Shown piece by piece: positions 5,995-7,745 of a DNA stretch of 7,745 nt. The DNA lies in NCBI GenBank assembly GCA_903920925.1, contig CAIXOA010000049.1, forward strand, positions 1 through 7,745. Direction: 5' to 3'. Source of the DNA: an uncultured Microcaldota archaeon. Lineage in GTDB: Archaea; Micrarchaeota; Micrarchaeia; Anstonellales; Bilamarchaeaceae. The translations under genes were made by a program, and so were the position numbers. Below the pieces are notes generated by a model. It saw only the letters and a list, made by a program, of their open reading frames with translations. It searched no databases and was not told where the DNA came from. Position 1 is the first letter of the stretch, and each line of letters opens with the position of its first letter.

Positions 5995-7599
5995 ATGGAA
6001 AACGGGGACAAAAAAGAGGAAGGAATCAAGGAGATAGTGAGCAGGTTCAAGGAGAACGAGGAAGCGGAGTACATAATTCCCACGCCCGTGGGGCGCCCGA
6101 AGGCGGCGCCGCAAAAGGGCGGCGAGGGGATTCTTGACACGTATTCGTTCCTGAGCGAGAACATCCCGGTGGAGGTCACCATCGAGATGAAAAAGGATTT
6201 CGTGCCGATATACAGCATCTCCATCCCGGGGATAGCCGGGGGGACGAAGCTGCTCCTTGAGACGAAACTGAGGGGGGAGCTAATTGCGGAGGTGAAGCTG
6301 GACATCACGGAAATCCTTGACCCGAAGAAGGTGCCGTTGGTGAAGGCGAAATTCGAGGAGGCGGCGGCGAAGGTGCTCAAGAAGAACTTCCCCATGCTTC
6401 CGGAGGACAAGCAGAGGATCCTTGCCTCGTACCTGGTGCAGAACACCCTGGGGATGGGCGAGCTGGAACCTCCTCTGCACGACGACCTGCTGGAAGAGAT
6501 TGCGGTGAACAATGCCAACGACCCGGTCTGGGTGTTCCACAAGAAATACGGATGGTGCAAGACCAACATAAGGCTCAAGGACGAGGAGCAGATTTACGAC
6601 TACTCCTCGCTGGTGGCGAGGAAGGTGGGGAGGCAGATAAACACGCTCACCCCGTTGCTGGACGCGCACCTGCCCAGCGGGGACCGTGTGAACTCTACGC
6701 TCTTCCCGGTTTCCAACTTCGGGAACACGCTCACGATAAGGAAGTTCTCCAAGAACCCCTGGACGATTACGAACCTCATACGGGGCCAGACCATAACCCC
6801 GGAAGTGGCGGGGATGATCTGGATGTGCGTGCAGAACGAGCTTTCCCTCATCGTGTCCGGTGGGACGGGAAGCGGAAAGACTTCCTTCCTGAACGCGATG
6901 GCGGGGCTGATTCCCGCGAACCAGAGGATAGTGAGCATAGAGGATACAAGAGAGCTCACCTTGCCCGCGTTCCTGCACTGGGTGCCCATGGTGACGAGGG
7001 AGGCGAACCCGGAGGGGAAGGGCGAAATCACCATGCTTGATTTGATGGTGAACGCGCTGAGGCAGAGGCCGGACCGCATAATAGTGGGAGAAGTGAGGCG
7101 GCAGAAGGAGGCCGAGGTGATGTTCGAGGCGATGCACACCGGCCACAGCGTTTATGCGACGTTGCACGCGGATAATACGGAGCAGACGATTTCAAGGATG
7201 ACGAACCCGCCGATAAACGTACCGCCGGAGATGCTGGATGCCCTGGCGGGCATAGTAGTGCAGTTCAGGCACAGGAGGTTCAACCTCAGAAGAACCCTGG
7301 AATTCGCGGAGGTCTACAAGAACGGAAAATACAACATAGTCTACAGGTGGGATGCGAAGACCGACAAGACGCCGAGGGTGGGGAAGCTCACTAGGATTGC
7401 GGATCTGCTCAACCTGTACGCGGGGCTCACCGAAAGGGAAATCGAAGAGAACGTCTGGGAGAAGGTGGACGTGCTCAACTGGATGGTGAAGAACGGCTAC
7501 GAGTCCGTGAACGAGGTGGGCTCGATAGTCTCCAGGTATTACGTGAACCCGGACGAGATAATGGCGAGCGTGAAGAGGAACGAAAAGTGGGTGTTCTGA
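5995..7599 (+). CDS. tadA: TadA/VirB11-family type II/IV secretion (archaeal pilus) ATPase
   Basis: This is a hexameric P-loop motor of the type II/IV secretion superfamily (COG0630 type), which hydrolyses ATP at the cytoplasmic membrane to assemble pilin-like filaments. In 534 residues it shows a charged, Pro-containing leader (1-45) and an N-terminal domain (about 46-260, including GELEPPLHDDLLEEIAVNN and LPSGDRVNSTLFP). The C-terminal ATPase core follows, with Walker A GGTGSGKT (289-296), Asp box IVSIEDTRE (312-320), Walker B region RQRPDRIIVGEVR (356-368) and His box MHTGHSVYATLHADN (380-394). All catalytic motifs look intact. The stretch SLRQ/ALRQRPDRIIVGE with MLDLMV and NPPINVP is more like TadA/CpaF-type motors than archaellum ArlI, but the exact subfamily is uncertain. 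It lies 28 bases after the coiled-coil gene and three bases before the next gene, so it is part of one operon. No pilin, prepilin peptidase or ArlH-like gene is visible in the window. Confidence 0.93.
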   Translation: MENGDKKEEGIKEIVSRFKENEEAEYIIPTPVGRPKAAPQKGGEGILDTYSFLSENIPVEVTIEMKKDFVPIYSISIPGIAGGTKLLLETKLRGELIAEVKLDITEILDPKKVPLVKAKFEEAAAKVLKKNFPMLPEDKQRILASYLVQNTLGMGELEPPLHDDLLEEIAVNNANDPVWVFHKKYGWCKTNIRLKDEEQIYDYSSLVARKVGRQINTLTPLLDAHLPSGDRVNSTLFPVSNFGNTLTIRKFSKNPWTITNLIRGQTITPEVAGMIWMCVQNELSLIVSGGTGSGKTSFLNAMAGLIPANQRIVSIEDTRELTLPAFLHWVPMVTREANPEGKGEITMLDLMVNALRQRPDRIIVGEVRRQKEAEVMFEAMHTGHSVYATLHADNTEQTISRMTNPPINVPPEMLDALAGIVVQFRHRRFNLRRTLEFAEVYKNGKYNIVYRWDAKTDKTPRVGKLTRIADLLNLYAGLTEREIEENVWEKVDVLNWMVKNGYESVNEVGSIVSRYYVNPDEIMASVKRNEKWVF

Positions 7600-7602
7600 A
7601 GG

Positions 7603-7745
7603 ATGGAATTTGCGGAAGCCGTGGAGCTCGTGCGCAGGCTGGAGGAGAGGGCGCTAGAATATGAGCTCCCGGAAGCGCACGCGAGGGCGAGGAGGAGGAT
7701 AGAGTTCTCCCCCCAGGAATACTCGGACATGAGCTATGCCGAGGC
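7603..7745 (+). CDS. Start of next operon gene (partial); possibly TadC/ArlJ-type platform protein
   Basis: The ATG lies three bases after the ATPase stop and opens a frame that runs to the window edge without a stop (47 codons). It begins MEFAEAVELVRRLEERALEY, then a basic stretch (HARARRRIEF) and SPQEYSDMSYAEA. What is visible is a charged amphipathic helix with no membrane segment yet. Secretion ATPases of this family are usually followed by a GspF-type polytopic platform protein (TadC/ArlJ), whose cytoplasmic N-terminus could look like this; that identity is inferred from position only. The tight spacing implies translational coupling with the ATPase gene. The rest of the gene is outside the window. 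Confidence 0.65.
   Translation, partial: MEFAEAVELVRRLEERALEYELPEAHARARRRIEFSPQEYSDMSYAE

Noticed and set aside
6280..7167. Minus-strand open frame within the ATPase gene
   Set aside because: It overlaps the conserved Walker and His-box coding region of a clear plus-strand ATPase and shows no family features of its own.
5995..7599. Calling the ATPase archaellum ArlI or a PilT retraction motor
   Set aside because: No other archaellum gene is visible, and the motif context around the Asp and His boxes looks more TadA/CpaF-like. PilT is a shorter protein with a different N-terminal region.
1..7745. RNA genes, CRISPR arrays, insertion sequences or attachment sites
   Set aside because: No tRNA or rRNA-like segment, regular direct repeats with spacers, transposase-like frame or terminal inverted repeats were seen. 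The only gaps between genes are short.

Overview
The window looks archaeal. Three genes form a cluster around a TadA/VirB11-type secretion ATPase. AT-rich TATA-like boxes sit about 25 bases upstream of start codons that lack a Shine-Dalgarno, as in leaderless archaeal transcripts. Other starts carry GGAGA or GGTGA sites, and AGG (Arg) and ATA (Ile) codons are frequent. The GC-rich, purine-loaded coding strands and the lineage-specific look of most proteins would fit a DPANN-type or other little-studied archaeon. That placement is an inference; no rRNA or ribosomal gene is present to confirm it.

Layout. (1) Positions 1-339 hold the end of a broken gene related to GH94 sugar phosphorylases ('glycosyl transferase family 36'). 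The family-like reading frame shifts near 200 and stops at 339 without the catalytic barrel. (2) A short AT-rich promoter precedes a 704-residue alpha-helical repeat protein of unknown function (392-2506, +), in which a Cys recurs at the end of repeat helices. (3) Its stop codon directly abuts that of a convergent gene (2507-4204, -). That gene encodes four degenerate winged-helix-like modules joined by long Pro/Glu/Lys-rich linkers. (4) A compact divergent promoter region (4205-4265) separates it from a plus-strand operon. The operon consists of a protein with a winged-helix-like N-terminus and a very long coiled coil (4266-5966), the TadA-like ATPase (5995-7599), and the start of a further gene cut by the window edge (7603-7745), perhaps the membrane platform protein.

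How they may work together. The ATPase would power assembly of a type IV pilus-like filament or related export machine at the membrane. The coiled-coil gene, 28 bases upstream of the ATPase, is probably its cytoplasmic partner. The divergent Pro-rich gene carries modules resembling the N-terminal module of the coiled-coil protein, so the two may form an accessory or scaffolding complex for the motor. That link is the best candidate here for an undescribed system; it rests on gene order and module resemblance, not on recognised homologues. The repeat protein and the GH94 remnant show no clear link to it.
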